The translations under genes were made by a program, and so were the position numbers. The notes under the pieces were generated by a model. That model searched no databases. It was not told where the DNA came from and saw nothing but the letters and a program-made list of their open reading frames with translations. A DNA stretch of 64,000 bases from Saccharibacillus sp. JS10 (GTDB lineage Bacteria; Bacillota; Bacilli; Paenibacillales; Paenibacillaceae), in assembly GCF_024436065.1 (NCBI RefSeq), contig NZ_JANFNS010000002.1:62001-126000 (forward strand), given 5' to 3'. Of the stretch, positions 27,201-36,012 are shown one piece after another. Each line of letters starts with the position of its first letter. Position 1 is the stretch's first letter.

Positions 27201-30200
27201 ATGTCACAAAAAGGATTTGAATTTTTAAGGTCAACAAGATTTAACGTGAAAAATGTATTGAAAAAAGTAGCCATCAGTTCTTTGGTTGGCGCTACGGTTT
27301 TGGGGACACTGCCAACGTTGGGTGGGGTCACGCATGCAACGGCGTTGACAGCGAATGATGGAAAAGTCTATTTAGATGATTTTTATGTTAAAGTCGATGA
27401 AAATTACGTTTACCCACAAAAACCTAGAGGTGTAGTTGCAACTACGCTTCCTGGAGGGGCTAAGCCAATGACTATTGTTGCATTTAGTGATTATCTCGAT
27501 AATGCCGTTTATCTAGGTGCAGGTCTCCAAAATGCAATTAATTTTTCTAAATTTAAACCCCAATATGAAAACGATCCTTTAAGATTTAGAGATTTAGTTT
27601 TCGATACGGTAGATATGAAGTCAAGCCCTAAAATCTATGGCTCGGCTCTAGGGGAAAACGGAAATAGTCGAAACGTATACATGCTTAGCGTAAAATCGGA
27701 TATGACCGCTATTCCATTACTCGAACCTGGACAACTTGAAGATCCCGCAGGAATCGACGTGGGTTCAAACCATGAGCTTTATGTAGCTGGAGGAAGCGAT
27801 CATACGATTTGGAAACTGACGCCTAATCCAGATTACGGACAAACTTCAATTACGGAAGAAAGCAATGACGATTCCAATTCTGACAATAGCATAGCTGATA
27901 CGGAAAATAGCGAAGTGGCAGAAGAAAATAATGATCCGGTAGTAGAACCGACAACTGAAGAGACTCCAGCAACAAGCGAAGAGACTCCTGCAACAGGCGA
28001 CGAACAAAGCGACAATCAGTCCGAGATGTCTGCTTCGCATGAATTTTCTACGCTGAATACGTCCAATTCTGACGTCAATGTGCAAGGAGCGCCTGCTTCC
28101 CGTTACATTGCACAAAAAGTGATCACATTAGGCGAAGACTCAGTATTGAGTGATGTTGTATACGATGGCATAGGCTCACTTTATGTAGCGGATATAGGGT
28201 TGAATCGTATTCTCAAAGTCGATATACAGAGTTCTCCTGTTGAAGAAACTGTATTATATGATATTGAATTGAATGGACCACAATCGATCTCTTTGGATAA
28301 CAGTAATCATTTGTACGTAGCAGATACGTATAACAATAAAGTGAAGATTATCGACACCGTAACGAAGTCTAAAGAAGAAGTTACGACCTCAACAGGTATG
28401 TATTCGCTTGATTTACCAACAAGCGTGGCAGTTGATAAAATTACGGGAACCGTTTATGTCGCTGATAATCATCGCATGCGAACAATTTCGAATCGAGTCA
28501 TCTATGAGCAAAAGCAAGATACTCAAGGTAAAACGTGGAATGTAGTCAAAAATGTAAAAGACCTGCAAAATATAAAATATGATCTGAGTGCTAATTATGT
28601 GCTAGCTAACGATATTTCGTTGGAAGGCGTGAACACAGATCAAGGTGGATGGGTACCGATTGGTGGGTATGCTCCTTTTTCTGGTTCGTTTGACGGAGGA
28701 AAGCATACGATTTCTGGTTTGACCTCAAATAAGACGGAAGAAAGAAGAAATGGACTTGGTCTTTTTGAGCAATTAATCGAAGCTACAGTGAAAAACCTTT
28801 ATTTGACGGATGCAAATATCAACGGTAATAGCAGTCTTGGGATTTTAGCTGGCGAAGCCTATGACTCTACGATTAAAAATGTTCAAGTACAAGGAAACGT
28901 GCAAGGAGGACGATATTTAGGTCTTCTGGTTGGAGAATCTGCTGGAAGTACGTATATCAACAATAAAGTAACAGGTAGAGTTGGTATCTCGGCAGAAATT
29001 GAGGAACATGATGACGATACCAGACAGCTCGGCGGTTTGATTGGCAGTGGCAGTCATGAGACTATTCAAAACAATACAGTTCAAGCCGAAGTAGTTGGAA
29101 TATATGACAGTAACGATGTCGGCGGATTAATTGGACGATTAGAAGAAAGTGGAGTTGTGCGTCAAAATGCGGTCACAGGCATGGTTTCGGGTAGCGCTTC
29201 GGTCGGTGGTCTTGTTGGTCGCTTAGAAACTGACGAGAACACAATTGTGTCCGACAACTATACTTGGAGCAATATTTTAGTAAACAACGATTCGGAGTAT
29301 GTAGATGAGGAATACTTTGGTAGCTCGATCGGTGGATTCATTGGCGAGCTTCATAGCGATTGGAGTGATCAAACAAGCGAGAAAACGCCGCTGATCAGCA
29401 AAAACTACGCTTCTAATACCGTAAGTCGCGTAAAAGAGCATGAAGTTGGCAATAAATCGGAAGTAGATCCTTTTGTTGGAGACGATCGTGTTCTAAGTCA
29501 ATTTGAAGACTGGGAAGATGAAGGTTCAATTCCAGAAGAGAAACCTTTGGAAGTCCTCTTTAACGATAACTTCTGGAATCAAGAGAAATTTGCAGGAACT
29601 GATCGCACTTCGAATTACGCTACAGGTCTCAAAGACATAGACATGAAGACACAAACAACTTTCACTAACAAAGGTTGGGACTTCGATAATATCTGGATTA
29701 TGGGAGAATCGTCGAATGTTTCTTCGTATCCAGTGCTTCGACCTTATAAAGACGAAGATGTAACACCGATCCCAGACCCGGATCCGAACCCGACTCCGGT
29801 TTTGGCAGCACCTCAAAATGTTCAAGCATTCGCTCAAAATGCCAAAGCACAATTGAGTTGGAGCAGTGTAGCTGATGCAACAGGTTACGACGTGTATCAG
29901 TTCCAAGGAACTGCGGCACCGAATGATTCTAGCCAATGGATATTGATTGGTGAAAACGTACCGAATGCGGCTTATCTGGCGACTAATCTTACAAACGATA
30001 AAGCTTATGTATTCGCGGTGAAATCGTTGCGTTCTAATGAAAAATCGACATTCTCAAGCGCATCTGAGCAAGTTACGCCAAAAGGTCCAGCTCAATACGA
30101 ATACGAGAAAAAAGAAATCAATGGTGTTCTTTGGAACGTTGTGAAAACTCCAGCCGATTTGGATCATATTCGCGACGATCTGACAGGCAAATACGTGTTA

Positions 30201-32516
30201 AACGGAAATATTTCGAAACAAGATTTGAATCAATATTTGCAGACTCAAGAACAAAATTCTTGGACACCGATCGGTCACGAAAAAGAAGGATTTAGCGGAT
30301 CGTTTGACGGTGGCGGTCATACTATCGACGGTTTGAAAGTTGACGGCGAGCAAATGGATTTGACAGAAGGCGGATTGTTCGGTTACTTGAATAATGCGAC
30401 TGTCCGCAATATTCGTTTGACGAATGTTCAAGTTGCGCCTTCTTACACGTCCGGCGGTCTTGCTAGCGAAGCCGTTCAATCGACTATCGAAAAAGTTGCG
30501 GTCGAAGGTACGGTTAGAGGCTCGATGTATGTAGGAGGTCTGATCGGACAACTGTACGACAGTACGGTAAGCGAAAGTTATTTCCAAGGTAAAGTAAGCG
30601 GTCACGGCTTATTAGGCGGTCTGATCGGTTCGATTAATATGAATAGCGGCAAAGGTGAGCATTCGATTTCCAATAACTATGCTTGGGCAACCGTAATGCC
30701 GGATTTACCAAACCTATTGGCTCGCAGTATGAGCACGAGATCGGGCGGTTTTACTGGAGAAGTGAACTATCAATTCTCGCAGCCTAACGGAGCCAACGTT
30801 TCGGTTAAACCTGTCGTTTTCAAAAATAACTACAGTTCTTCGGAAGTTTTTGCACTTGCCTCTGTTATGAATAGCGAGATTATCATCAACAACATGGATA
30901 TGTTTGCAGATGCTTGGCCATTCGAAGGTCCGAGTTTTGAATCCGATACGGCTCGTGCTTTGTCTAACTATTGGGATGGTACCTATATCATGCCAACGAA
31001 CCAAACTTCGGAATTGGCTAAAAAGCTAACGACGGAACAAATGAAAACCAAATCTTCTTTCGAAGGCTGGGATTTCGACAAGATTTGGACGCTTCAAACG
31101 AAAGATGCAAAACGTGGCGGCTATCCGACATTAAAAGCTTTCGCTACTGAGCAAGTTACACCGACGCCAACTCCGACACCAACGCCGTCAACAGGCGGAG
31201 GAAGTTCGGCGCCGATCGGTACGCCAGCTCCAACGAACACAACGACAATCAACGTTAACGTGCAAAACAATACCGCAAGCAACGGCTTGGTCGTGGCTTC
31301 GCTGGCAATCACACGGACCAAAGGCGCAGATGGTTCGCTCAAAGACCAACTGCAATTTACCTCGGAAAAAGCGAAAGAAATTATCGATTTGCTGAAAACA
31401 AGCGGTTCTAAAACAGCGGCAATCGTACTTCCAGATGCAACAGACGAAGTGTCCGAATGGACAGTCAATGTGCCTAACGACGCATCGAACACGCTGACAA
31501 GCGAAGGCGTAGAACTGGTCATCTTGAATCCGAATGTCAACATTAAAGTACCGGCTTCGTCCCTAACGGATCTGACAGACGATCTCTACTTCCGTCTGAC
31601 ACCGGTAAAAAGTACAACAACAAGCACCGAGATTCAAAATCGTGCGCTAAGCAATCCGCAAATCGTGGCATCGGCAAACGGCGGCAACATCACCGTAGCA
31701 GGTCGTCCGATGACGATTGAAACGAATCTGCAAAGCCGTCCCGTGACGCTTACCTTGCCACTTGCGCAAATCGGCATCCTGACAGCAGCGCAACAACGTA
31801 AACTGGGCGTCTATATTGAGCACAGTGACGGTACGAAAGAATTGGTACGCGGTACAGTGGTAACACAAGCAGACGGCAAACTCGGTCTTGAAATTACGGT
31901 GAACCATTTCAGTACATTCACCGTTGTAGATGTCGAGAAATGGGGCGGATCGCTGAACGCATCGCCGTATATCATGGGCTATGCAGACGGCAGCTTCAAG
32001 CCGGCACAAGCGATTACGCGTGCGGAACTTGCGGCAATCGTCGGACGTATCACAGGCGTAACGCAAGGCAATGCAACATTCAGCGACGTGAAAAACGGAA
32101 GCTGGGCAGCAAGTGTGGTAGGACCGGTTGCGGCATCGGGCATTATGACCGGCTACAATGATGGCACATTCAAACCCAACGCGTCGATCACGCGCGGTGA
32201 ACTGGCTGCGGCACTGGCGAAATTGTTGCCACAAAGCGGGCTGGAGATGAGCGGTTCGAGCGCTGGATTCAGCGACTTGGCAGCGAATCACTGGGTCACG
32301 GAAGCAGCGAAGCAATTGCAAGCGGCAAGCGTAGTGACGGGTTATGCGAATGGCAGCTTCAAGCCGGAGCAGAAGGTAACCCGTGCGGAAGCCGTGACGA
32401 TGATCAACCGTCTGGTGGGCTTGGGAAATTCGGGCGCAACGTCGGGTACATGGAGCGATGTGGCGAGCGGGTATTGGGCTTATGACGCGGTTCGTGCAGC
32501 ATCGATGCAGCGTTAA
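27201..32516 (+). CDS. Giant SLH-anchored surface protein, paralogue with NHL, GLUG and FN3 domains
   Basis: Secreted wall protein of 1771 residues, paralogous to the gene at 23222. ATG 27201 follows AGGGGATGAG. After the signal peptide (hydrophobic core AISSLVGATVLGTL, ending near THATA), NHL repeats (about 182 and 310-433) flank an acidic Thr/Glu repeat linker (about 225-285, EETPATSEETPATGDE). Then come GLUG repeats (about 484-680), an FN3 domain (about 869-957, PQNVQAFAQNAKAQLSWSSV), a second GLUG block (about 1027-1147), a Pro-Thr linker (about 1320), the shared pre-SLH module and three SLH domains (about 1587-1771). The extra FN3-GLUG block explains most of the size difference. It is probably an adhesin or envelope protein; the ligand is unknown. 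Confidence 0.92.
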   Translation: MSQKGFEFLRSTRFNVKNVLKKVAISSLVGATVLGTLPTLGGVTHATALTANDGKVYLDDFYVKVDENYVYPQKPRGVVATTLPGGAKPMTIVAFSDYLDNAVYLGAGLQNAINFSKFKPQYENDPLRFRDLVFDTVDMKSSPKIYGSALGENGNSRNVYMLSVKSDMTAIPLLEPGQLEDPAGIDVGSNHELYVAGGSDHTIWKLTPNPDYGQTSITEESNDDSNSDNSIADTENSEVAEENNDPVVEPTTEETPATSEETPATGDEQSDNQSEMSASHEFSTLNTSNSDVNVQGAPASRYIAQKVITLGEDSVLSDVVYDGIGSLYVADIGLNRILKVDIQSSPVEETVLYDIELNGPQSISLDNSNHLYVADTYNNKVKIIDTVTKSKEEVTTSTGMYSLDLPTSVAVDKITGTVYVADNHRMRTISNRVIYEQKQDTQGKTWNVVKNVKDLQNIKYDLSANYVLANDISLEGVNTDQGGWVPIGGYAPFSGSFDGGKHTISGLTSNKTEERRNGLGLFEQLIEATVKNLYLTDANINGNSSLGILAGEAYDSTIKNVQVQGNVQGGRYLGLLVGESAGSTYINNKVTGRVGISAEIEEHDDDTRQLGGLIGSGSHETIQNNTVQAEVVGIYDSNDVGGLIGRLEESGVVRQNAVTGMVSGSASVGGLVGRLETDENTIVSDNYTWSNILVNNDSEYVDEEYFGSSIGGFIGELHSDWSDQTSEKTPLISKNYASNTVSRVKEHEVGNKSEVDPFVGDDRVLSQFEDWEDEGSIPEEKPLEVLFNDNFWNQEKFAGTDRTSNYATGLKDIDMKTQTTFTNKGWDFDNIWIMGESSNVSSYPVLRPYKDEDVTPIPDPDPNPTPVLAAPQNVQAFAQNAKAQLSWSSVADATGYDVYQFQGTAAPNDSSQWILIGENVPNAAYLATNLTNDKAYVFAVKSLRSNEKSTFSSASEQVTPKGPAQYEYEKKEINGVLWNVVKTPADLDHIRDDLTGKYVLNGNISKQDLNQYLQTQEQNSWTPIGHEKEGFSGSFDGGGHTIDGLKVDGEQMDLTEGGLFGYLNNATVRNIRLTNVQVAPSYTSGGLASEAVQSTIEKVAVEGTVRGSMYVGGLIGQLYDSTVSESYFQGKVSGHGLLGGLIGSINMNSGKGEHSISNNYAWATVMPDLPNLLARSMSTRSGGFTGEVNYQFSQPNGANVSVKPVVFKNNYSSSEVFALASVMNSEIIINNMDMFADAWPFEGPSFESDTARALSNYWDGTYIMPTNQTSELAKKLTTEQMKTKSSFEGWDFDKIWTLQTKDAKRGGYPTLKAFATEQVTPTPTPTPTPSTGGGSSAPIGTPAPTNTTTINVNVQNNTASNGLVVASLAITRTKGADGSLKDQLQFTSEKAKEIIDLLKTSGSKTAAIVLPDATDEVSEWTVNVPNDASNTLTSEGVELVILNPNVNIKVPASSLTDLTDDLYFRLTPVKSTTTSTEIQNRALSNPQIVASANGGNITVAGRPMTIETNLQSRPVTLTLPLAQIGILTAAQQRKLGVYIEHSDGTKELVRGTVVTQADGKLGLEITVNHFSTFTVVDVEKWGGSLNASPYIMGYADGSFKPAQAITRAELAAIVGRITGVTQGNATFSDVKNGSWAASVVGPVAASGIMTGYNDGTFKPNASITRGELAAALAKLLPQSGLEMSGSSAGFSDLAANHWVTEAAKQLQAASVVTGYANGSFKPEQKVTRAEAVTMINRLVGLGNSGATSGTWSDVASGYWAYDAVRAASMQR

Positions 32517-32561
32517 GATCTAGAGATTAAGGTCATACCATACCAAATAATTGAAACGAAG

Positions 32562-32590
32562 GAGACCGGGCAGATGCCCGGTCTTTTTTT
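32562..32590 (+). terminator. Intrinsic terminator after the giant SLH gene
   Basis: GACCGGGCA, GA, TGCCCGGTC then seven T: a duplicate of the terminator at 26943. Confidence 0.93.
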
Positions 32591-32626
32591 GCATAGATTA
32601 AAGATAAAAGCTTAAAACTAAAAGCT

Positions 32627-32663
32627 TAAAAACGTGTAAGCCGACTGTTCGGCTAACGTTTTT
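32627..32663 (+). terminator. Second hairpin after the giant SLH gene
   Basis: AAAAACGT, AAGCCGA, loop, TCGGCT, AACGTTTTT: a duplicate of 26977-27012. Confidence 0.75.
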
Positions 32664-32790
32664 GGGGGGAGCTGGGCGCTCTCCTTCTTTAGGGTCCGCT
32701 TGGCGCAAGCGCCGATTTTGATCCGCACGTGGTGATGGACCCAAAATCGGGCGCTTTGTTCAGAAAATGTTCAGAACTCTATGTTATATT
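32664..32790 (+). promoter_or_regulatory. SLH promoter module, copy 3 (no SLH gene follows)
   Basis: Conserved hairpin (GCGCC-GATTTTG at about 32709-32720 with CAAAATC-g-GGCGC at about 32742-32754), TGTTCAGA repeats at 32757-32764 and 32768-32775, 9 bp, TATATT (32785-32790) with an extended TG. What follows is not an SLH gene but the non-coding unit at 32797-32915. Confidence 0.7.
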
Positions 32791-32796
32791 GATTCC

Positions 32797-32915
32797 GTTG
32801 TAACCCGCAGGAGAACCCCAACTCTCTCCTCGGTACCCCGTCGAAACCACCCCCAACTCAAGGTTTCGAGTAATTTCTAGCACTCGCGCTACCCTCCTCT
32901 GCGCGGGTGTTTGTC
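32797..32915 (+). ncRNA. Candidate trans-acting small RNA with C-rich loops
   Basis: Just after the -10 of module copy 3 lies a 119-nt stretch without a credible ORF that folds as three consecutive hairpins. H1: AGGAGA (32809-32814) with TCTCCT (32825-32830), loop ACCCCAACTC. H2: TCGAAACC (32841-32848) with GGTTTCGA (32862-32869), loop ACCCCCAACTCAA. H3: CACTCGCGC (32881-32889) with GCGCGGGTG (32901-32909), loop TACCCTCCTCT, then TTT. H1 and H2 loops share CCCCAACTC, and the H3 loop contains CCUCC, complementary to a GGAGG Shine-Dalgarno. C-rich loops are a hallmark of Gram-positive antisense-type sRNAs. Comparison with known sporulation sRNAs such as CsfG could not be done here. Confidence 0.55.
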
Positions 32916-33068
32916 ATGTTTATCTTTATTTCTTGTCTTTTTTACATCGCTTGCTTGCCAATATGCAGGAATACGGGTAATGAAAAGAAGAGAATATTTT
33001 CCAAGCCCCTCCAACATTCAATGTTCATGTCTCTCGACACCTATTTTATAAAGAAAGGTGTGACCGCT

Positions 33069-33764
33069 ATGAATCGCATCTCTCGTATAATCTTACTCGT
33101 CGTCTGGTTAGCTTTTATCGGATATGCGTTGTTTTTCGCACCAGGAGCAGGTAGTGGGCAAGATCCGTGGCTGATGCCGCTTATCACGATGCAAGCGAAT
33201 GAACCTTCGTTGATCGCCATGTTTAGTTTGCTGGGCGTGTTCCCTTTGGCATTCGCATGTATGTTACTTCGGCACGACGATCGCAAAGTTCCGGCTTGGC
33301 CGTTTGTTTTGCTTTCTTTTGGATTTGGTGCATTTGCGCTGTTGCCGTACTACATTCTCACTTCGCATACCCATGCAGGTTCGCATGATCTTCGATTATC
33401 GGAAAGATTGCGTAAAGCGACAGAATCTTCCGTCATGCACAGCATTCTTTTTGTACTGGCTGGGCTACTCATGGTTTGGGGATTGGCTTTCGGGGATTTC
33501 GGCGTATATCAGGAAGCATTCCGTACTTCGAGGTTTGTGCATATCATGACTATCGACTTTTGTGTGTTGACCTTGCTGTCGGTGTATGCAATTTATACAG
33601 GGTCTCGCAGACGTTCGATGCCGCAAGCGATGGCGCTGCTCGGTCTGATTCCGATCTTGGGGTTATTGATCTATATTTGGATGACGCGTATGGATCAGAG
33701 TGCTTCGCCTTATGTCCCATCGACACCCAAAGCCAAAAATAAGCGTAAAGCTCGTATCGGCTAA
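33069..33764 (+). CDS. Multi-pass membrane protein, unknown family
   Basis: Integral membrane protein of 231 residues with about six hydrophobic segments (about 8-27, 45-66, 77-95, 126-145, 158-180, 187-205) and a basic tail (KAKNKRKARIG). A His/Asp-bearing loop (SHTHAGSHDLRLSERLRK, about 99-116) sits between helices 3 and 4. ATG 33069 follows AAAGGTG; upstream in-frame codons overlap the small-RNA terminator and are rejected. I do not recognise the family. Confidence 0.7.
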   Translation: MNRISRIILLVVWLAFIGYALFFAPGAGSGQDPWLMPLITMQANEPSLIAMFSLLGVFPLAFACMLLRHDDRKVPAWPFVLLSFGFGAFALLPYYILTSHTHAGSHDLRLSERLRKATESSVMHSILFVLAGLLMVWGLAFGDFGVYQEAFRTSRFVHIMTIDFCVLTLLSVYAIYTGSRRRSMPQAMALLGLIPILGLLIYIWMTRMDQSASPYVPSTPKAKNKRKARIG

Positions 33765-33802
33765 AACCTCTAATCCATATTCACTCATTCGTATTCATGA
33801 TG

Positions 33803-33836
33803 AAATCCCCACGATGATGGTCAAAGTGGGGATTTT
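33803..33836. terminator. Terminator between convergent genes
   Basis: AAATCCCCAC and GTGGGGATTTT around a 13-nt loop; usable on both strands. Confidence 0.8.
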
Positions 33837-33845
33837 GCTATGCAC

Positions 33846-34466
33846 CTATGTTTTCCGATAGTTAGAGCGAGCAACGCTTGGTTCGATAGAAGTGTGGTGG
33901 ATATAGAACAGCAGTTGTTTTTCCATATGTTCGGGAGAATGAGCAAATCCGCTTTTGATCCATGCCAAAATAAGTCCCCATATGGCGTAAGACTGATAGC
34001 CTACATAGAGTTCACGATCGATTTCCGGGTTGATCTCGATGAGTTGCAAATCATGCAAACATAATTCTTTGATAACGCTACAAATTCGGTTAGGAAATCC
34101 AGGAAGGGCTTGAGACTCGACAATCAATGTATAAAAAGCAGCATGACGATAAACGTGTTTGAAAATTTTGATGCCCGATGCAGTCAATTGACGGGTATCA
34201 AAAAAATCATCGTACGCATAAGGTTCTCGAAAAGAAGCGATCAAATCGGTCATGGCATCGTCTACCGTTTCGGCAAGCAAATCTTCTTTGTCGCGATAAT
34301 GTTTGTAAAAGGTTCCTCGGTTCAGATCAGCTCCTTTTACGAGGTCACTAATCGAAATATGTCTGAAATCGCGTTCGTGCATCAGAGCGATCAACGTTTC
34401 TTTCAGTGCCTTTTTAGAACGACGAACCCGTCGATCAATAGGCGTTTCGTGTGCAGAATCGATCAT
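33846..34466 (-). CDS. TetR/AcrR-family regulator
   Basis: DNA-binding regulator of 206 residues. The N-terminal helix-turn-helix (about 14-60) reads ISISDLVKGADLNRGTFYKH, and the C-terminal part resembles the DhaS-like TetR_C domain. AAGGAGGG precedes ATG 34466. It is divergent from an SDR gene at 34655 with a 188-bp shared region, so it probably controls that dehydrogenase. Confidence 0.85.
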   Translation of the reverse strand: MIDSAHETPIDRRVRRSKKALKETLIALMHERDFRHISISDLVKGADLNRGTFYKHYRDKEDLLAETVDDAMTDLIASFREPYAYDDFFDTRQLTASGIKIFKHVYRHAAFYTLIVESQALPGFPNRICSVIKELCLHDLQLIEINPEIDRELYVGYQSYAIWGLILAWIKSGFAHSPEHMEKQLLFYIHHTSIEPSVARSNYRKT

Positions 34467-34557
34467 GGTTTACCCTCCTTCTTTATAAAAAAACAAACAA
34501 ATGAACACCTAAGCAAGCAATTGTTGATTAACGTACAAAATCCTTGTTTTTTGCCGA

Positions 34558-34587
34558 TTGAGAACGCTATCTTTTATTGATTATACT
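34558..34587 (+). promoter_or_regulatory. Promoter of the SDR gene
   Basis: TTGAGA (34558-34563), 18-nt spacer, TATACT (34582-34587). A candidate inverted pair, AACAAATG (about 34495) and CATTTGTT (about 34609), flanks it and might be a regulator site. Confidence 0.5.
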
Positions 34588-34654
34588 TAATGTATCAAAA
34601 GATAATGAACATTTGTTGATGAATTCGAAACCTAATATCCGGGAGGTTATCACG

Positions 34655-35413
34655 ATGAAACTTCAAAACAAAATTGCGATTGTAACGGGAGCGGCATCCG
34701 GGATGGGACGTAGTATCGCACACTTGTATGCAGCCGAAGGTGCGAAAGTTGTTGTGTCCGACATTAATCTTGAAGCGGCTGAGCATGTAGTGCAAGAAAT
34801 CCAAGATGCGGGCGGCGAAGCTTTTGCGATTAAGACCAATGTAGCGTCCGAAGAAGATATTCAAACCTTAGTCGATACGACAGTCGAAAAGTACGGCACA
34901 CTCGATATTTTGGTCAACAACGCAGGGATCATGGACGGGTTTGTACCTGCCGGCGATCTTACAGATGAACTGTGGGAACGGGTTTTTGCAATCAATACGA
35001 CAGGGCCTATGCGCAGTATTCGTAAATCGCTACCGATCTTTATCGAAAAAGGTCAGGGCGTCATTGTCAATGTGGCTTCGGCAGGCGGGTTAAACGGTTC
35101 TCGCGCAGGTATGGCATATACGGCATCCAAACATGCAGTAGTCGGCATGACGAAAAATATAGGTTTCCAATACGCGGCGAAAGGAATTCGTTGCAATGCG
35201 ATTGCACCAGGTGCCGTAGAAACCAATATCGGAGCTTCAATGGGTCAGCCTAATGAATTTGGAGTTGAACGTGCTATGGCAGGCATAAATCTAAATCCGC
35301 GCGTGGGCAAACCTGAAGAAATTGCAAAGGTTGCTCTGTTTCTGGCTTCAGAAGATGCTAGTTTTGTAAACGGTATAGTATTGGTGGCAGATTCAGGATG
35401 GAGCGCATATTGA
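34655..35413 (+). CDS. Short-chain dehydrogenase/reductase
   Basis: Classical SDR of 252 residues. The cofactor motif TGAASGMGRS is at about 12-21, VSDI at the end of strand 2 (Asp, favouring NAD), NNAG at about 88-91, and the catalytic YTASK at about 154-158 with the Ser in NVASAGG upstream. ATG 34655 has GGGAGG 9 nt upstream. It is transcribed away from a TetR regulator. The substrate is not predictable; glucose- or steroid-dehydrogenase-like annotations would be over-specific. Confidence 0.9.
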   Translation: MKLQNKIAIVTGAASGMGRSIAHLYAAEGAKVVVSDINLEAAEHVVQEIQDAGGEAFAIKTNVASEEDIQTLVDTTVEKYGTLDILVNNAGIMDGFVPAGDLTDELWERVFAINTTGPMRSIRKSLPIFIEKGQGVIVNVASAGGLNGSRAGMAYTASKHAVVGMTKNIGFQYAAKGIRCNAIAPGAVETNIGASMGQPNEFGVERAMAGINLNPRVGKPEEIAKVALFLASEDASFVNGIVLVADSGWSAY

Positions 35414-35429
35414 TTCGAAGTCACTTCGC

Positions 35430-35467
35430 AAAAAACTCTTTCAGTTTCAACTGAAAGAGTTTTTTTA
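35430..35467 (+). terminator. Intrinsic terminator after the SDR gene
   Basis: AAAAAACTCTTTCAGTT and AACTGAAAGAGTTTTTT form a long A/T-ended stem. Confidence 0.93.
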
Positions 35468-35580
35468 TTTGATCATTTAACTCATATTTTTTTAATAAAA
35501 ACCCTTTTCTCTATACGGGATGACCGACTTTTTTCCGATAAAGTAACGTAGAGAAAGCAGTCGTGACAGGGGGCTTAGTT

Positions 35581-35853
35581 ATGAATATTCATGAAGAATT
35601 GGCAAAAGTAACAGGGCGGGAAGAATTTGTGGCGTTTGTACATCGTTTAACCGAAGATTTGCAGAAAAATCCAGACAAATGGGCGAATATAACGCTGGAA
35701 GATTATTTGTTAAGTATCGCTTCTTGGGTCGAAGATGGTTCGCAAGTGCAAGAACGTATCGAGGAATGTCGCAATGTTTCTACGGCGCGTCCAGTGAATG
35801 TACAGTGGGAACGGTTGGCGTTTTTGCTTTTTGCAGCTGGACGATACGAATAA
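35581..35853 (+). CDS. DUF7660-type small protein
   Basis: Acidic cytoplasmic protein of 90 residues. The motif NPDKWANITLEDYLLSIASW followed by a Glu-rich helix fits the DUF7660 family, unknown in function and often seen as an immunity-like small protein. ATG 35581 follows AGGGGGC; GTG 35563 lies too close to be read. No partner toxin gene is adjacent. Confidence 0.65.
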   Translation: MNIHEELAKVTGREEFVAFVHRLTEDLQKNPDKWANITLEDYLLSIASWVEDGSQVQERIEECRNVSTARPVNVQWERLAFLLFAAGRYE

Positions 35854-35864
35854 AAATAGCGGAC

Positions 35865-35915
35865 AAGAACTTTTTTGCTTAGATGCGTAGACAGAAGCAA
35901 AAAGGTTCTTTTTTT
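35865..35915 (+). terminator. Intrinsic terminator after the DUF7660 gene
   Basis: AAGAACTTTTTTGCTT pairs with AAGCAAAAAGGTTCTT, followed by five T. Confidence 0.85.
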
Positions 35916-36012
35916 GCGGTAAAATGGTATAGTGAACACGGAAACAATGCGGACGGACGTTGGACAAGTGCGAGTAGTATCCAATTTTAATATAGATGGA
36001 GAGTTAATGATT

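Noticed and set aside
32907-33068. Upstream extension of the membrane protein gene at 33069
   Set aside because: The extension begins in the small-RNA terminator and lacks a ribosome site; AAAGGTG supports ATG 33069.
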